A stretch of DNA of 64,000 nt from Oxalobacteraceae bacterium (lineage in GTDB: Bacteria; Pseudomonadota; Gammaproteobacteria; Burkholderiales; Burkholderiaceae_D), in contig CANCDR010000003.1 of NCBI GenBank assembly GCA_947374865.1, positions 1 to 64,000 of the forward strand, in the 5' to 3' direction. Of this stretch, positions 35,264-47,046 are shown one piece after another. Position numbers and translations under genes: made by a program. How positions within the stretch are numbered: position 1 is the first letter of the stretch; every line of letters starts with the position of its first letter. Under the pieces are notes generated by a model. It had not been told where the DNA came from. It did no database searches and saw only the letters and a program-made list of their open reading frames with translations.

Positions 35264-35771
35264 TCTGACCCCCAAGGATCGTCTTCAACCCTCACTCTTG
35301 GACCGGCTGACCGACGACGAACCCGATAAGCAGCAAGAAGGGCGCGACAAACGCATTTTGTCGATGCGTGGCTTGCGACGTGCGGTCTTGCGTGATCTGG
35401 GCTGGATTTTTAATAGTTCACATTTGGCGCTGTTACAGGATTTGAGCGCCTTCCCGCTCGCGTTCCATTCCGTGATTAATTATGGCTGTCCCGACTTTTC
35501 TGGAAAGACGGCATCCGGACTGGATGTCACCGAATTGGCGTATGTCTTACGTGACACGATATGGGACTTCGAACCGAGAATTTTACGCGATAGTCTGGAA
35601 GTGACTGCCTTAGTCAATCAAAGTAATCTCAAACATCCCAACGAAATCGATTTCGAAGTCCGTGGTCAGCTATGGGGCCAGCCGCTTCCGGAGCAGCTTT
35701 ATTTGCGCACCGAAGTCGATCTGGATATTGGCGAAATTCGTCTTTTTGATACCGACGCCAGGGGTGCATGA
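35250..35771 (+). CDS. tssE: T6SS baseplate subunit TssE (gp25-like)
   Basis: This 173-residue protein has the gp25-like lysozyme fold of the baseplate wedge, with LDRLTDDEP near the start, LRDLGWIFNS, FPLAFHSVINYGCPD and the terminal ELYLR-like strand LYLRTEVDLDIGEI. Two ATG codons (35250 and 35256) are possible, and both overlap the tagJ 3' end. The stop overlaps the tssF start. With TssF and TssG it forms the wedge that initiates the sheath. Confidence 0.95.
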   Translation: MHMADLTPKDRLQPSLLDRLTDDEPDKQQEGRDKRILSMRGLRRAVLRDLGWIFNSSHLALLQDLSAFPLAFHSVINYGCPDFSGKTASGLDVTELAYVLRDTIWDFEPRILRDSLEVTALVNQSNLKHPNEIDFEVRGQLWGQPLPEQLYLRTEVDLDIGEIRLFDTDARGA

Positions 35772-37648
35772 TGGATACCCGTCTGCTCCGCACCTATGAA
35801 AAAGAGTTGCAGCATTTGCGCGATATGGGCGGCGAATTCGCCCAGCAATATCCTAAAATTGCCGGTCGCCTTGGACTGGAAAGCACCGCCTGCGCTGACC
35901 CCTATGTTGAGCGGCTCTTGGAAGGCTTCAGTTTTCTGGCAGCGCGGATTCAACTAAAAATGGATGCGGAATTCCCCCGCTTTATCAATCATCTGCTGGA
36001 AATAATTTACCCGCAATATCTCGCGCCCACACCTTCCATGGCGATCGTGCAGTGCCAGCCCGATTTAAACGAAGGCAGTCTGGCCGCCGGCTTTACGCTT
36101 TCACGTGGTACAGCCTTGCGCAGCCTATTGGGTAAGGGGGATCAGACCTCCTGTGAATTCCGCACCGCGCATGAAGTCTGTTTATGGCCGCTCGAGATCA
36201 GCGAAGCACACTATTTTACGGTGAGCGGCAGCATGGCCGGCATGGATATCAGTCGATGGGGACCAGTGAAAGCGGGTTTGCGTTTGCGCTTGAAGGTCGG
36301 CGCCGGCCTGTGCTTCAAGGATCTGGCCCTGGAACGACTACCCCTGTATTTGCGCGGTAGCGATGCTCTACCTAATAAATTACTAGAGCAATTGCTGGCG
36401 CATGCGGTCGGCATGATCATCACGCCGGGCCAGGCTTCACCAGCATGGCACAAGTTGATTGACAAAAAAGCCATCAGTGCGCTGGGCTTTACGGATGATG
36501 AAGCGCTTATACCCTGCGGCGCACGCGGTTTTCATGCGTATCGTTTGCTGCATGAGTACTTTGCCTTGCCGGAGCGGTTTATGTTTGTCGAGCTGGCTGG
36601 CTTGGCAGATGGTGTGCAAGCCTGCGATGGCGCGGAACTCGACATCCTCATAGTATTTGATCAGCTCGATGCGTCACTCGAGCAGGTCGTCAGTGCAAAT
36701 AACTTTGCCTTATTCTGCACGCCCGCTATTAATCTTTTCCCCAAGCGCTGCGACCGGATTCATTTAAGCGATAAGCAGACCGAATTTCATATTGTGCCAG
36801 ACCGTACGCGGCCTTTGGACTATGAAGTCTGGCAGGTGCTCGGTGTTCAGGCGTATGGCACGGGTGTGGAAGTCGAGAAGACCTTCACCCCTTTATATCA
36901 GTCGAACGATTTACATACCGGCCAAGATGACCAGGCCTATTTCCAGATTCGTCGCGCCAAGCGTATTCATAGCGATCAACGTCACAAGGAAAGTTTGTCT
37001 CTAAATTATCTGGGAAGCGAGGTCTTTCTCTCGCTGGTCGATGCAAGTGAGACGCCGCTGTCAATGACGCACCTGCAATGTGGTGTGGATGCGCTCTGTT
37101 CGAACCGCGATCGGGTGCTGGGTATGCCGATCGGCGTGGGCAAAACCGATTTTACGGTGGATTCGAGCGCGCCGGTGTTGTCTGTGCGTTGTTTGTCCGG
37201 CCCGACCATGCCAGCACATTCGCACGCCGAGGGGGAGACCGCGTGGCGCCTGATCAATCACCTGTCATTGAACTACCTATCGCTCATGGATGTGGATGGT
37301 AAGGAGGGCGCGCAATCCCTGCGTGAGTTACTCCGGCTGTATGTAAATACCGATAATGTCGCTGATTTTCGTCAGGTGGAAGGGGTGCGCTCGATCAGCA
37401 GCTGCGCTATCGTGCGGCGCTTGCCAGTCGCCGGCCCCATTTCCTATGCGCGTGGCTTACAAATCACCTTGACACTGGAGGATGCGGCATTTGAAGGCAG
37501 TAGTGCATTTTTACTCGGAGCTGTACTTGAACAGTTTTTCGCTAAATACGTCAGTCTGAATTCGTTCACCGAAACTGTGGTGAAAACCACCCGCAGAGGC
37601 GACATCATGCGCTGGCCGGCCAGGATGGGATTATGCGAAATTCTCTAA
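35768..37648 (+). CDS. tssF: T6SS baseplate subunit TssF (ImpG)
   Basis: This 626-residue baseplate protein starts with the hallmark LLRTYEKELQHLRDMGGEFA. It continues with PYVERLLEGFSFLAARIQLK, FPRFINHLLEIIYPQYLAPTP and the C-terminal EGSSAFLLGAVLEQFFAKYV, NSFTETVV. Length and motifs are standard. Four-base overlap with tssE and a 16-base overlap with tssG indicate tight translational coupling of the wedge genes. Confidence 0.97.
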   Translation: MMDTRLLRTYEKELQHLRDMGGEFAQQYPKIAGRLGLESTACADPYVERLLEGFSFLAARIQLKMDAEFPRFINHLLEIIYPQYLAPTPSMAIVQCQPDLNEGSLAAGFTLSRGTALRSLLGKGDQTSCEFRTAHEVCLWPLEISEAHYFTVSGSMAGMDISRWGPVKAGLRLRLKVGAGLCFKDLALERLPLYLRGSDALPNKLLEQLLAHAVGMIITPGQASPAWHKLIDKKAISALGFTDDEALIPCGARGFHAYRLLHEYFALPERFMFVELAGLADGVQACDGAELDILIVFDQLDASLEQVVSANNFALFCTPAINLFPKRCDRIHLSDKQTEFHIVPDRTRPLDYEVWQVLGVQAYGTGVEVEKTFTPLYQSNDLHTGQDDQAYFQIRRAKRIHSDQRHKESLSLNYLGSEVFLSLVDASETPLSMTHLQCGVDALCSNRDRVLGMPIGVGKTDFTVDSSAPVLSVRCLSGPTMPAHSHAEGETAWRLINHLSLNYLSLMDVDGKEGAQSLRELLRLYVNTDNVADFRQVEGVRSISSCAIVRRLPVAGPISYARGLQITLTLEDAAFEGSSAFLLGAVLEQFFAKYVSLNSFTETVVKTTRRGDIMRWPARMGLCEIL

Positions 37649-38634
37649 AAAACTTAGCCCAACTCGAGGACGACCCCGGCGCTTACCATTTTTATGCGGC
37701 CCTGCGTCACATCGAATGCGCGTATCCGCAGCTGCCCCGCATTGGGTATTCCTTGCGCCCGCAGGATGATGCCGTCCGTTTTGGGCAACAGATATCGATG
37801 GTATTTTCGCCAGCGATGATCGCTTCTTTCAAGCCAGCTAAGCAGGCACAACACAGGATGTTAGTGAATTTTTTCGGCTTAGGTGGCGTGAATGGTCCGC
37901 TACCACTGGCAATGACAGAATTTGTATGCGAGCGCGCACTGCACCATGAAGATCCCACATTAAGCAGCTTTCTGGATCTCTTTCACCATCGGCTGATCAG
38001 TTTGTTTTACCGGGCCTGGGCCAGTGTTGAGCCGGTCGTCAGCTTCGATCGTCCAAACGATGATCACTTTTCGCGCTATATCGGCTCGTTCATCGGGATA
38101 GGCGCACCCAGCCTGACGCAGCGGGACGCCGTAGCCGATACGGCCAAGCGCTACCACGTTGGCAACATGTCTTCGCAAAGACGCAGCGCTGCCGGGCTGG
38201 TCGCGATCCTGCGCGATTATTTGCAGCTGCCTGTCACGCTCAAACAATTTATGGGTCACTGGATGGACTTGCCTGATGACGGACGCTGTCATCTGCGTTC
38301 CGGCATGGGGGCGTCTTTGTTAGGTGCGAACACCGTCCTCGGCAGCAAAGTATGGAATTGTCAGCATCGGTTTCGGATCGTCATTGGCCCGCTCGATGAT
38401 GCGCAATATCGGCAGCTGCTGCCCGGTGGCGCAACCGCCACACGGCTGCTGGCCTGGGTGCGCAATTACGTCGGTCTGGCGATGGACTGGGACATCAATC
38501 TGATCGTAAAAAAAGACCAGGTCCCGCCGTGCATTTTAGGGAAGAACATCCAGCTGGGATGGGGAAGCTGGCTACGCAGTCGAACCCCACAGCAGGATGA
38601 TTCACAGCTGGTATTTTCATTGAATCCTGCTTGA
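37633..38634 (+). CDS. tssG: T6SS baseplate subunit TssG (ImpH)
   Basis: This 333-residue protein has the family motifs YHFYAALRHIECAYP, NFFGLGGVNGPLPLAMTEF, FLDLFHHRLISLFYRAW and the terminal LGWGSWLRSR. It starts inside the tssF 3' end. TssG and TssF together hold TssE and contact the TssK trimer. Confidence 0.97.
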   Translation: MRNSLKNLAQLEDDPGAYHFYAALRHIECAYPQLPRIGYSLRPQDDAVRFGQQISMVFSPAMIASFKPAKQAQHRMLVNFFGLGGVNGPLPLAMTEFVCERALHHEDPTLSSFLDLFHHRLISLFYRAWASVEPVVSFDRPNDDHFSRYIGSFIGIGAPSLTQRDAVADTAKRYHVGNMSSQRRSAAGLVAILRDYLQLPVTLKQFMGHWMDLPDDGRCHLRSGMGASLLGANTVLGSKVWNCQHRFRIVIGPLDDAQYRQLLPGGATATRLLAWVRNYVGLAMDWDINLIVKKDQVPPCILGKNIQLGWGSWLRSRTPQQDDSQLVFSLNPA

Positions 38635-38676
38635 ACTGCAATTTGACAGGCATGTAAAACGAAAAGGAAAAGCATC

Positions 38677-41397
<2,721 letters not shown>

Positions 41398-41468
41398 GCT
41401 TATGAAGTGTTTTCCCTGCGTGATGAAGTGAATTTAATTTAATGTGATCCACCTAACCAAGTGCCATC

Positions 41469-42260
41469 ATGATTCCTACAAGCCAGTACTCGAACGTCGT
41501 GCGAATACATCTTGTTCCTAACGATGATGAGCAGTCCGAAAACGTGCATCAGTGGGCAAATCGAGTGCCTGGTCAAATCCATGTTAATGGCGGTATTCCG
41601 GCAGGACCGATTAATGGTGCCATTGACCGCTTAAGAGAAAATCAAGGCGTCACAGGCCGACTCTTTGGCCAAAATTGGGGGAATGGTTCGAGCGTATCTG
41701 CCGGCGTAAAAGCGGTTCTGCCAGCTGCCGTAGCGTACACACCAAAAATCATTAATGTGTCCACGACGGTGGTCACTGGAATCACCGGACCGGTTGGGCT
41801 TGTTATATCGGGGATTATCAATGGTAAGTCACTTTTTTCAACATTTGAACACGTCATTATGCTGAAGACAGTCTTAGATAGATGTAATGAACGAGCCTTG
41901 CCAGGAACGCGCGAGGCGATCGGCTTTGCAATATATAACAAACAAAAAAAATCAGTGAGAAAAGTTTCGGCCATTGCAGCCTCTGCAGGTTTGATTCCAA
42001 CGCCCGCGACCCCGTTTCTTCTTGGCGTAGGTGCCGTAGTCGCGCTCCAATCCGCCGGAAGTCATATTTACAAAACAATTCTCAATACGAGAGGTAGGGA
42101 GCGAAAATTTCATAGCAAAAGATTATGGGAAAACCACTTGCAGGGATGTCCCTTCGCGAAAGTGGCATGCCAAGAATTATTGGGCAAGCCGGATTTTTCA
42201 ATCATCAAAGACTATGCGGACGGACACATGGCGATTTTTTTAAAGATGGCTTCGACGTGA
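41469..42260 (+). CDS. Unknown protein A between tssH and vgrG, candidate T6SS cargo
   Basis: This 263-residue protein matches no family I recognise. It has no signal peptide. A polar N-terminal 75 residues precedes a hydrophobic Gly/Val/Ile-rich segment (about 80-115, IINVSTTVVTGITGPVGLVI). A helical middle with EAIGFAIYNKQKKSVRK follows, then a second hydrophobic segment (PTPATPFLLGVGAVVAL) and a C-terminal module KRLWENHLQGCPFAKVACQELLG broken only by Cys-containing turns. The C-terminal 150 residues align with the next gene product. The gene is more A/T-rich than the flanking tss genes, as often seen for acquired effector genes. Position before a PAAR-like gene and vgrG suggests a T6SS effector or its partner. 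This is inference. Confidence 0.75.
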   Translation: MIPTSQYSNVVRIHLVPNDDEQSENVHQWANRVPGQIHVNGGIPAGPINGAIDRLRENQGVTGRLFGQNWGNGSSVSAGVKAVLPAAVAYTPKIINVSTTVVTGITGPVGLVISGIINGKSLFSTFEHVIMLKTVLDRCNERALPGTREAIGFAIYNKQKKSVRKVSAIAASAGLIPTPATPFLLGVGAVVALQSAGSHIYKTILNTRGRERKFHSKRLWENHLQGCPFAKVACQELLGKPDFSIIKDYADGHMAIFLKMAST

Positions 42261-42359
42261 GGATGTAATACCAAGGATATTTTAAAAAAACACAATAAAT
42301 TATGCCAACTTTATAATTTTTTTGCACTCCGAATCAACATTTTATTTGAGAGAGTGATT

Positions 42360-43211
42360 ATGCCTAAGCGATTACCGCCGAGTAAGAATTCAACGACGGA
42401 TGTCATTACGAATTCGGACTTCCGAAATGCGTATGAATCCCAATTTATTAATGCTAGTTTTAAAGACATGGCGAAGGAGCCCTTTGATGACGATGAGGAT
42501 GACGATGACGATGGTCCCGAAATCGTGGGAGGTCCGAGGTTCCATAGATCGCTATCGCCATTTACTGCGAAGTCGGCAGCGGCGGGTACCTTTAGCAGCA
42601 AATTAACACGCGCGGCGGGAATGTCGAACTCAGTATCTACAAAGGTCGCCGGACTACCCGGGAAACTGGTCAGTGCATCAAACTTTGCCAGTTCTCATGC
42701 AATTGCCGGCGCCACGCAGATTAGTGCCACCAGCGCAGCGATGGCGCCTGCTGCGGTGGTACTCGGGCCAATCGGTTTAGGTTTATCCCTTTTGTCCTCC
42801 GTGATGTCGGTGTGGTCTGCGTCCAAGACATATCAACATATGGCAAATCTTCAGCAGATCGTCGACTTGCAGGCTTCCCTGGCTCGTTCCGGCACGGTGG
42901 AGGCGATCGCTTACACCTTGAAGAAGAAAAATACAAAGTTAAAGAAAAAGGGCGTGGGCGCCATTCCGATCGCCGGTTCCACGACCATTATGGTGTACGG
43001 CATCGGTAAAAATATCTATAAGCGTTGTGCCGGCTCGCTGGGGGTTAGTCGGAAAAAATACGCCAAGGATTTATGGACCAATTATTTGGTTTACAACGAT
43101 CCATGTGCGCAGGCCGCTATCCGCGAATTGCTTGGTGATGAAATTTTCAACTTGATCCAGAACTGCGGTGACGGCGACACTGTTTTAGCGGAAAAATTAA
43201 AATCCTTATGA
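42360..43211 (+). CDS. Unknown protein B, paralog of protein A, candidate T6SS cargo
   Basis: The ATG at 42360, preceded by GAGAG, is preferred over an upstream GTG at 42354. The 283-residue protein has an acidic run of Asp/Glu around residues 40-55. A Gly/Ala-rich hydrophobic segment lies at about 115-155 (APAAVVLGPIGLGLSLLSSV). Next come EAIAYTLKKKNTKLKKKG, another short hydrophobic stretch (IAGSTTIMVYGIG) and NIYKRCAG. The C-terminal DLWTNYLVYNDPCAQAAIRE corresponds to that of protein A. The shared pattern includes EAI, a Lys-rich block, IYK, LW-N, Cys and ELLG/DEIF-type ends. No catalytic motif or signal peptide is evident. Neighbouring genes are DUF4280 and vgrG, 47 and more bases downstream. 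Confidence 0.75.
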   Translation: MPKRLPPSKNSTTDVITNSDFRNAYESQFINASFKDMAKEPFDDDEDDDDDGPEIVGGPRFHRSLSPFTAKSAAAGTFSSKLTRAAGMSNSVSTKVAGLPGKLVSASNFASSHAIAGATQISATSAAMAPAAVVLGPIGLGLSLLSSVMSVWSASKTYQHMANLQQIVDLQASLARSGTVEAIAYTLKKKNTKLKKKGVGAIPIAGSTTIMVYGIGKNIYKRCAGSLGVSRKKYAKDLWTNYLVYNDPCAQAAIRELLGDEIFNLIQNCGDGDTVLAEKLKSL

Positions 43212-43258
43212 CTGCTGACGGTAATGTTGAATGACGGGGACGATTTAAAAGGAAAACC

Positions 43259-43648
43259 ATGCCAAATCAAGTCGCGATGAACGCTGTTCTGCAATGTAGC
43301 TTTGGTGCTGCGCCTGCGAGTTTGCTGGTATTGCCGACCAATAGGGTGATGGCTGAAGGGCCTCCTGCGGCCACCATCATGGATCATCTGCCGATGGTCA
43401 ACATCACGCCTTTTGGCGCATGTAATTCACCCAGCAGTCCCTTAGTTATAGCGGCCACTGCGGCAGCGATGGGGGTGATGACACCGGTACCTTGTCTGCC
43501 GGTAACGACAGCGCCGTGGATAGTCGGTTCGCCGACGGTCTTGATTGCTGGGATTCCTGCGCTGAACGACACTGCCAAGTGTCTTTGTTCCATGGGCGGC
43601 ATGATTGAAATTAAATTCCCCGCCACGTTAAAAACCCATATTCCTTGA
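43259..43648 (+). CDS. DUF4280 PAAR-like protein
   Basis: This 129-residue protein has the DUF4280 pattern NAVLQCSFGAAPASLLVLP, DHLPMVNITPFGACNSPSSP, TPVPCLPVTTAPWIVGSPTV and CLCSMGGMIEI, with regularly spaced Cys. PAAR and PAAR-like proteins sharpen the VgrG spike tip and often act as carriers for effectors. It starts after AAAGGAAA and lies between the paralogous unknown genes and vgrG, which supports a delivery role for it with those products. Confidence 0.92.
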   Translation: MPNQVAMNAVLQCSFGAAPASLLVLPTNRVMAEGPPAATIMDHLPMVNITPFGACNSPSSPLVIAATAAAMGVMTPVPCLPVTTAPWIVGSPTVLIAGIPALNDTAKCLCSMGGMIEIKFPATLKTHIP

Positions 43649-43724
43649 TGAACTTAAAAATGTAAAGACCTCAACCAAAATATCTCTTCGACCACTTATT
43701 TTAAGATCAATCATATTCATCACT

Positions 43725-45686
43725 ATGCTGCCGAACCAAAAAAATCGTGAAATTATTGTGAGCTCAAGCTTGGGTAAGGATGTGCTGCTGTTTCGTTCCA
43801 TGCGTGGCACAGAGGGTTTATCAAGTTTGAGTGAATATCGCCTAGTCCTCTTAAGTTTGCAAAGTGATCTGCAAATCGATGCGGTGCTGGGAAAAATAAT
43901 GAGCATCTCGATTGCGACCGGCGCCAATAAAAAACGTTATTTTAGTGGTGTCGTCACCAGCTTCTCGCTGGCTGGTCGTCAAGGACGTTACGCTTGCTAT
44001 CACGCGACCTTGCGCCCCTGGTTATGGTTTTTACAGCGTGCAGCTGATTGCCGTATTTTTCAGGATCAGACGGTTATACAAATTATGAAGACTGTTTTTT
44101 CCAGCTACGCGATCGCTGATTTTGATGCCTCGAAACTGTCATCGGATTACGCTGTGCGGCCTTACTGCGTGCAGTACCGTGAGTCTGATTTTAATTTTAT
44201 TAGTCGACTCATGGAGCAAGAAGGCATCAGCTATTTTTTCAACTCCAGTCAAGAGCGCCATACGATGGTGCTGGCAGATTCGTATGCTGCGCATCAGACC
44301 TTAGCCGATTATGACAGCCTGCCGTTTAACTCGGTGGCTTTCGAGGCGATATCCTCCAGTGAGGCGATTCATACATGGGAGAGGATGGGGGAGATTCAAT
44401 CAGGCTCGTATTCTCTGAAGGCTTTTGATTTTGAAAAGCCCACGACCAGCAACGCCGGCAGTCTGCTGGTGAAATCATCGATCTCGCGAAAATACGATCA
44501 GTCGAATCACGCACTCTTTGATTACGCAGATCATTTCCTTGAAAAAGAACGGGGTGAACATCTGGCCAAGATACGTCTTGAATCCCTGCATAGGCAAACC
44601 CAACAAGTGCGTGGAACTTCGAGCGTACGCGGCATTCATCCCGGTAGCTTATTCACGCTGCGTGCGCATCCCCGGCAAGATCAAAATCAGGATTATCTGA
44701 TCACTTCCGCAGAGTTTGAACTCAATGGAGATGAATTTTCATCGACGGCCGATGCGAAACCGGAGAAGCCTTTTTTTTGTCATTTCAAAGCGATCCCCAA
44801 TCAGATGCAATTTCGTGCCGAACGGCAGACGATCAAGCCGCTGGTGCAGGGGCCGCAAACGGCGATGGTGGTTGGTAAAGCAGGCGAAGAAATCTGGACC
44901 GATAAATACGGTCGCATCAAGGTGCAATTTCATTGGGACAGGCAGGGTAAAGACGATGAAGCCAGTTCATGTTGGGTGAGGGTTGCTCAAAGCTGGGCCG
45001 GCAAGAAGTGGGGCAGTCTGTTTTTACCGCGGATAGGTCAGGAAGTGATCGTCAGTTTTTTGGATGGCGACCCGGACCAGCCACTCGTCACTGGTAGCGT
45101 GTACAACGCCGTCACGATGCCGCCCTATCCGTTACCTGAAAATGCTACCCGTTCCGGCGTCAAGAGTGATTCCTCCAAAGGCAGTGGCGGCTTTAACGAA
45201 TTTCGCCTGGAAGACAAAAAAGGCAGTGAACAAGTTTTCATACGGGCTGAAAAAGATCATGAGTGCCATGTCAATCACGATGACAAAACCTTCATCGGCC
45301 ACGACCGTCATGTGATCGTCAAGGGCGAGCAGCGCAGCCAGATTGACGGTGCGCTGCATAGCAAGGTCGGTGGAAATCAGAACCAAAAAACTGCGATGGC
45401 CGCTTCACTGGAGGCCGGTACCGATATTCAATACAAGGCGGGTTTGAACTTTGCGCTGGATGCGGGTAAGTCCGTTCACATCAAAGCCGGGATGGATATC
45501 GTGATCGAGGCCGGTGCGACCATCACGCTCAAAGCGGCGGGCGGTTCCATTGTCATAGGTCCCTCCAGTGTGTGGATAACCGGCACCCCGGTCTTCCTCA
45601 ATAGTGGTGGATCACCCGGGAACGGCGCAGGCGCGGCACCAACCGCACCAGAAGCCCCTTTATTGGCCGACGATGGCAAAAAATGA
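43725..45686 (+). CDS. vgrG: T6SS spike protein VgrG (TssI)
   Basis: This 653-residue protein has gp27-like domains at about residues 10-370 (LSEYRLVLLSLQ, QYRESDFNFISRLMEQEGI). The gp5-like OB domain at about 385-470 contains DKYGRIKVQFHWD, CWVRVAQSWAGKKWG and RIGQEVIVSFLDGDPDQP. The needle region has repeated short strands (VNHDDKTFIGHDRHVIVKG, then an Ala/Gly-rich helix of beta repeats ending SIVIGPSSVWI). A short Pro/Ala/Gly-rich tail ends the protein, with no fused effector domain. It caps the Hcp tube and binds the PAAR-like protein encoded just upstream. Confidence 0.96.
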   Translation: MLPNQKNREIIVSSSLGKDVLLFRSMRGTEGLSSLSEYRLVLLSLQSDLQIDAVLGKIMSISIATGANKKRYFSGVVTSFSLAGRQGRYACYHATLRPWLWFLQRAADCRIFQDQTVIQIMKTVFSSYAIADFDASKLSSDYAVRPYCVQYRESDFNFISRLMEQEGISYFFNSSQERHTMVLADSYAAHQTLADYDSLPFNSVAFEAISSSEAIHTWERMGEIQSGSYSLKAFDFEKPTTSNAGSLLVKSSISRKYDQSNHALFDYADHFLEKERGEHLAKIRLESLHRQTQQVRGTSSVRGIHPGSLFTLRAHPRQDQNQDYLITSAEFELNGDEFSSTADAKPEKPFFCHFKAIPNQMQFRAERQTIKPLVQGPQTAMVVGKAGEEIWTDKYGRIKVQFHWDRQGKDDEASSCWVRVAQSWAGKKWGSLFLPRIGQEVIVSFLDGDPDQPLVTGSVYNAVTMPPYPLPENATRSGVKSDSSKGSGGFNEFRLEDKKGSEQVFIRAEKDHECHVNHDDKTFIGHDRHVIVKGEQRSQIDGALHSKVGGNQNQKTAMAASLEAGTDIQYKAGLNFALDAGKSVHIKAGMDIVIEAGATITLKAAGGSIVIGPSSVWITGTPVFLNSGGSPGNGAGAAPTAPEAPLLADDGKK

Positions 45687-45695
45687 AGCGACTAG

Positions 45696-46985
45696 ATGAT
45701 GTTTCAACAACGAATTCCACAGGAGCTTACCTTAAGCGTGATGACTTATCGTGAACAGCCATCCGGACTGCGCCATACCTTCGATCAGCGCGGAGGAACG
45801 CTGGGTCGTGCGCCGGAATGTGATCTGGTGCTCGAGGATGGCAGCAAAACGATTTCACGTATTCATGCCCGCACGGTCTTTCGCGATGGGCATTTTCTAC
45901 TTTGTAGTTTAGGTACGAATCCGATTCAGGTCGGTGAACGGATGATCGCCACCGGCGAAGTGATGCAGCTCGAGCACGGTCAAGAGATACAGCTTGGTGA
46001 CTACCATTTGGCAGTCGAACTATTCTTTGCACCGGCGGCAAATCCTGAATCATCCTCGGCCATCGATCCGATGGGCAGTCAGGCGCTTAGCAAGCAAGCA
46101 TCTCAATCTGCGCATAGGACTCCCCCTGCTGATAACGAATCAGATGCCATGGCATCGCTCGGTCTGAATTTGTTTGGCGGCGTTCTAGCACCGATGACTA
46201 AGCCGGCATTACTCGATTTGGCTGTTCCGACGCCGCGTCAGCAAGGATCTGCAGAGTTCTCCAAGGAGGCACAAAAACACCCTCTGCCACCCAATCTTGC
46301 GATCCCGGCTGATTATGACCCGCTCGCCGATGCGCACAAGTCGGCGCCGTCGATTTCTGCGCCAGGCACTACCTCGCCCCCGCTTGATCCCGTTCTAGCT
46401 GCTCTGATGGAAGGCATGGGACTGAGCCCATCAAGCGCGTCCCTGAAGCCGGTCGAGCTGGCACGCCTGGCCGGCATCCTGTTGCGCGAATTGACAGCCG
46501 GGACGATGGCCGCCTGTGTGACGCGCTCCTTGACCAAAAGTGAAACCCAGCTCGATGTCACGCTGCTCAACGGACGGGCGAATAATCCGCTTAAATTTTT
46601 CCCCAATGCCGAACAGGCACTGACACAGTTTTTTTCCACGCCCAGTAGTGCCTATCTGTCTCCCGAACTTGCCATACAAGGGGCATTTGAAGATCTGCGC
46701 ACGCACGAACTAGCCATGATTGCCGCTTCACGCGCAGCCATGAGTGAAGTAATGCGACAGATCAGCCCGTCTGAAATAGAGCAGCAATTAAAAAACGAAG
46801 GCGCCCTCGATCATGTATTTCAAAGTCATCGAAAAGCACGCTGCTGGGAGGGATTGATTCAACGCTATGCCGCCCTCGATATGCAGTCAGATGAGGATGC
46901 CCAACGATTCTATGCACGACAATTTTCACGCGCTTATGCGCAGCAGATTGCCCGTATCAAGAAGAAAAAAATGACGTCCAGGTAG
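45696..46985 (+). CDS. tagH: FHA-domain T6SS regulator TagH (ImpI/Fha)
   Basis: This 429-residue protein has an N-terminal FHA domain at about residues 20-105 (GGTLGRAPECDLVLED, ISRIHARTVF) that binds phosphothreonine. A Ser/Pro/Ala-rich linker follows, then the C-terminal ImpI-type domain (LARLAGILLRELTAGTMA, NPLKFFPNAEQALTQFF, RCWEGLIQRYAAL). With PpkA and PppA it forms the phosphorylation switch that activates T6SS assembly in several Proteobacteria. It lies 9 bases after vgrG and 61 bases before tssK. Confidence 0.93.
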   Translation: MMFQQRIPQELTLSVMTYREQPSGLRHTFDQRGGTLGRAPECDLVLEDGSKTISRIHARTVFRDGHFLLCSLGTNPIQVGERMIATGEVMQLEHGQEIQLGDYHLAVELFFAPAANPESSSAIDPMGSQALSKQASQSAHRTPPADNESDAMASLGLNLFGGVLAPMTKPALLDLAVPTPRQQGSAEFSKEAQKHPLPPNLAIPADYDPLADAHKSAPSISAPGTTSPPLDPVLAALMEGMGLSPSSASLKPVELARLAGILLRELTAGTMAACVTRSLTKSETQLDVTLLNGRANNPLKFFPNAEQALTQFFSTPSSAYLSPELAIQGAFEDLRTHELAMIAASRAAMSEVMRQISPSEIEQQLKNEGALDHVFQSHRKARCWEGLIQRYAALDMQSDEDAQRFYARQFSRAYAQQIARIKKKKMTSR

Positions 46986-47046
46986 TCAGAACAGGTGAGC
47001 TGATCCTGAAGTGACGTTTTGAACATTAAAAGAACAGGTGGATGGT

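Noticed and set aside
41469..43211. Reading the paralogous pair as a simple toxin-antitoxin system
   Set aside because: Both proteins are over 260 residues, contain hydrophobic segments, do not overlap and have no operator-like palindrome upstream; T6SS context fits better.
46988..47040. Direct repeat AGAACAGGTG at 46988-46997 and 47031-47040 before tssK
   Set aside because: It mainly duplicates a ribosome-binding-site-like sequence and is short; no further structure supports a regulatory role.
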